Assembly: GCF_019583405.1 (NCBI RefSeq)
Contig: NZ_SZUU01000005.1
Coordinates: 248,001 to 312,000 of the forward strand
Direction: 5' to 3'
Origin: Bacteroides fragilis
GTDB taxonomy: Bacteria; Bacteroidota; Bacteroidia; Bacteroidales; Bacteroidaceae
Length of the DNA: 64,000 nucleotides
This document shows, piece after piece, positions 63,141-64,000 of this stretch. The notes under the pieces were generated by a model. The model was not told the origin of the DNA. It made no database searches and saw only the letters and a list, made by a program, of their open reading frames with translations. The translations under genes and the position numbers were made by a program. How positions within the stretch are numbered: the stretch's first letter is position 1; every line of letters begins with the position of its first letter.

Positions 63141-64000
63141 ATGAGAAATTTGAAAGCGATATTAATTGTATTGTTGTGTATGTGTGGTATACATGTGCAA
63201 GCACAACAGTTGGAAATAAAAGGTTTAGTGACGTCATCGGAGGATAAACAGCCGCTTATCGGAGCTACGGTTGCTGTAAAAGGGGTACCGGGAAGGGGAG
63301 TGGTAACGGACATGGACGGCCGTTACACTTTGAAAATAGAACCATCAGATAAAATCCTTGTCATATCCTATATAGGAATGAAATCGTCTGAGGTCAAAGT
63401 GCCGAAGAATGGAGTCTTGAATGTGGTGTTGCAGCCCGAATCACTTAATCTGGATGAAGTAGTGGTGACCGGATACGGAAATTTTTCAAAGTCATCCTTT
63501 ACCGGATCAGCTAACACCTTACGGGCCGACATGCTGAAAAACGTACCGGTACTTTCTGTAGAACAGAAGTTGCAAGGTATGACCACGGGGGTAAATATAA
63601 CTTCCGGTTCCGGCCAGCCGGGAGCTAACCAGAGTATCCGTATCCGTGGTATGGGTTCATTCAATGCATCCAATGAACCTCTTTTTGTGATTGACGGTAT
63701 ACCGGTCACTTCCGGCAGTATGGGAGCCGGTACGGGGGCCGATGCTGCCTATATGAACAATGCGAAAACAAATGTAATGAGTACCCTTAATCCTGCCGAT
63801 ATTGAGAATATTACAGTGATAAAGGATGCCGCCGCCGCTTCTCTTTACGGTTCGCGTGCCGCGAATGGAGTGATTCTGATCACTACCAAAAAAGGAGCGG
63901 TAGGGCGGACTAAAGTTACTTTGAGCGCGAGCGGAGGCTTTTCTAATGCAGCTGTCAACTTCCGTCCCACATTGAACGGTGAACAACGCCGTGAAATGAT
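63141..64000 (+). CDS. SusC/RagA-family TonB-linked outer-membrane transporter, N-terminal part (runs off window)
   Basis: ATG 63141 starts a signal peptide (LKAILIVLLCMCGIHVQAQ). The carboxypeptidase-like domain (IKGLVTSSEDKQPLIGATVA), SusC box LNLDEVVVTGYGNFSKSSFTGSA and plug (IRIRGMGSFNASNEPLFVID, VIKDAAAASLYGSRAANGVI) are all present. The 286 codons visible are intact to the right edge; the barrel lies beyond. It is the expected first gene of a further PUL, whose SusD and enzymes would be outside the window. Confidence 0.95.
   Translation, partial: MRNLKAILIVLLCMCGIHVQAQQLEIKGLVTSSEDKQPLIGATVAVKGVPGRGVVTDMDGRYTLKIEPSDKILVISYIGMKSSEVKVPKNGVLNVVLQPESLNLDEVVVTGYGNFSKSSFTGSANTLRADMLKNVPVLSVEQKLQGMTTGVNITSGSGQPGANQSIRIRGMGSFNASNEPLFVIDGIPVTSGSMGAGTGADAAYMNNAKTNVMSTLNPADIENITVIKDAAAASLYGSRAANGVILITTKKGAVGRTKVTLSASGGFSNAAVNFRPTLNGEQRREM

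Overview
The window looks like chromosomal DNA of a gut Bacteroides. It is dense in SusC/SusD pairs, secreted glycoside hydrolases and a hybrid two-component regulator. Several upstream regions carry the Bacteroides -7 promoter element TAnnTTTG. The prfB gene has the usual +1 frameshift, and one tRNA-Leu is present. No species is assigned.

Layout. (1) 1-6.7 kb, plus strand: secreted glycan-processing genes (3' end of a glutaminase-like protein, GH92 and GH125 mannosidases, aldose 1-epimerase, GH43), followed by a gene graveyard with a decayed second GH43 copy. (2) 8-24 kb: lipoproteins, an acyltransferase, a Crp/Fnr regulator, an M20 deacylase, an acyl-CoA synthetase, prfB, a phosphate-selective porin, a CYTH protein, a MgtC/DUF4010 membrane protein and a TonB-type outer-membrane protein. 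(3) 24-38.6 kb, minus strand: a polysaccharide utilization locus (PUL) running SusC, SusD, heparinase II/III-like lyase, GH88, phosphodiesterase, GH20, GH2, DUF2264. This suits a glycosaminoglycan-like uronic acid/hexosamine polymer. (4) 38.9-43.3 kb: a hybrid two-component system (HTCS) regulator broken into two halves that face each other. (5) 43.4-52.7 kb, minus strand: a second PUL (SusC, SusD, GH3, GH144-like, SGNH hydrolase), probably for beta-1,2-glucan. (6) 52.9-60.7 kb: an accessory or decaying region with a truncated fimbrillin-like gene, a broken Fic gene, structured intergenic elements, unknown small ORFs, a META-domain remnant, a DUF3472 protein and nested transposase remnants. 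(7) 60.8-64 kb: a GH109-type oxidoreductase-fold glycosidase, tRNA-Leu(UAG) and the start of a third SusC.

The main discovery is at 38970-40898. A 1.9-kb segment is bounded by perfect 24-bp inverted repeats. It carries the kinase/receiver/AraC half of the HTCS on the plus strand, while the sensor/membrane half lies on the minus strand just outside. Both repeats encode SSRRTLA in the same reading phase. Inverting the segment would therefore give one uninterrupted HTCS of about 1340 residues. This is best explained as an invertible, phase-variable regulator caught in its split state, next to two PULs.

Other notable points are at least seven copies of a palindromic intergenic element, several of them inside PUL operons; a nested-hairpin transcript candidate at 55.4-55.6 kb; and a pair of roughly 105-nt structured repeats whose closing stem is conserved through G-U substitutions. 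All calls come from reading the sequence and from family knowledge. No database search was run.
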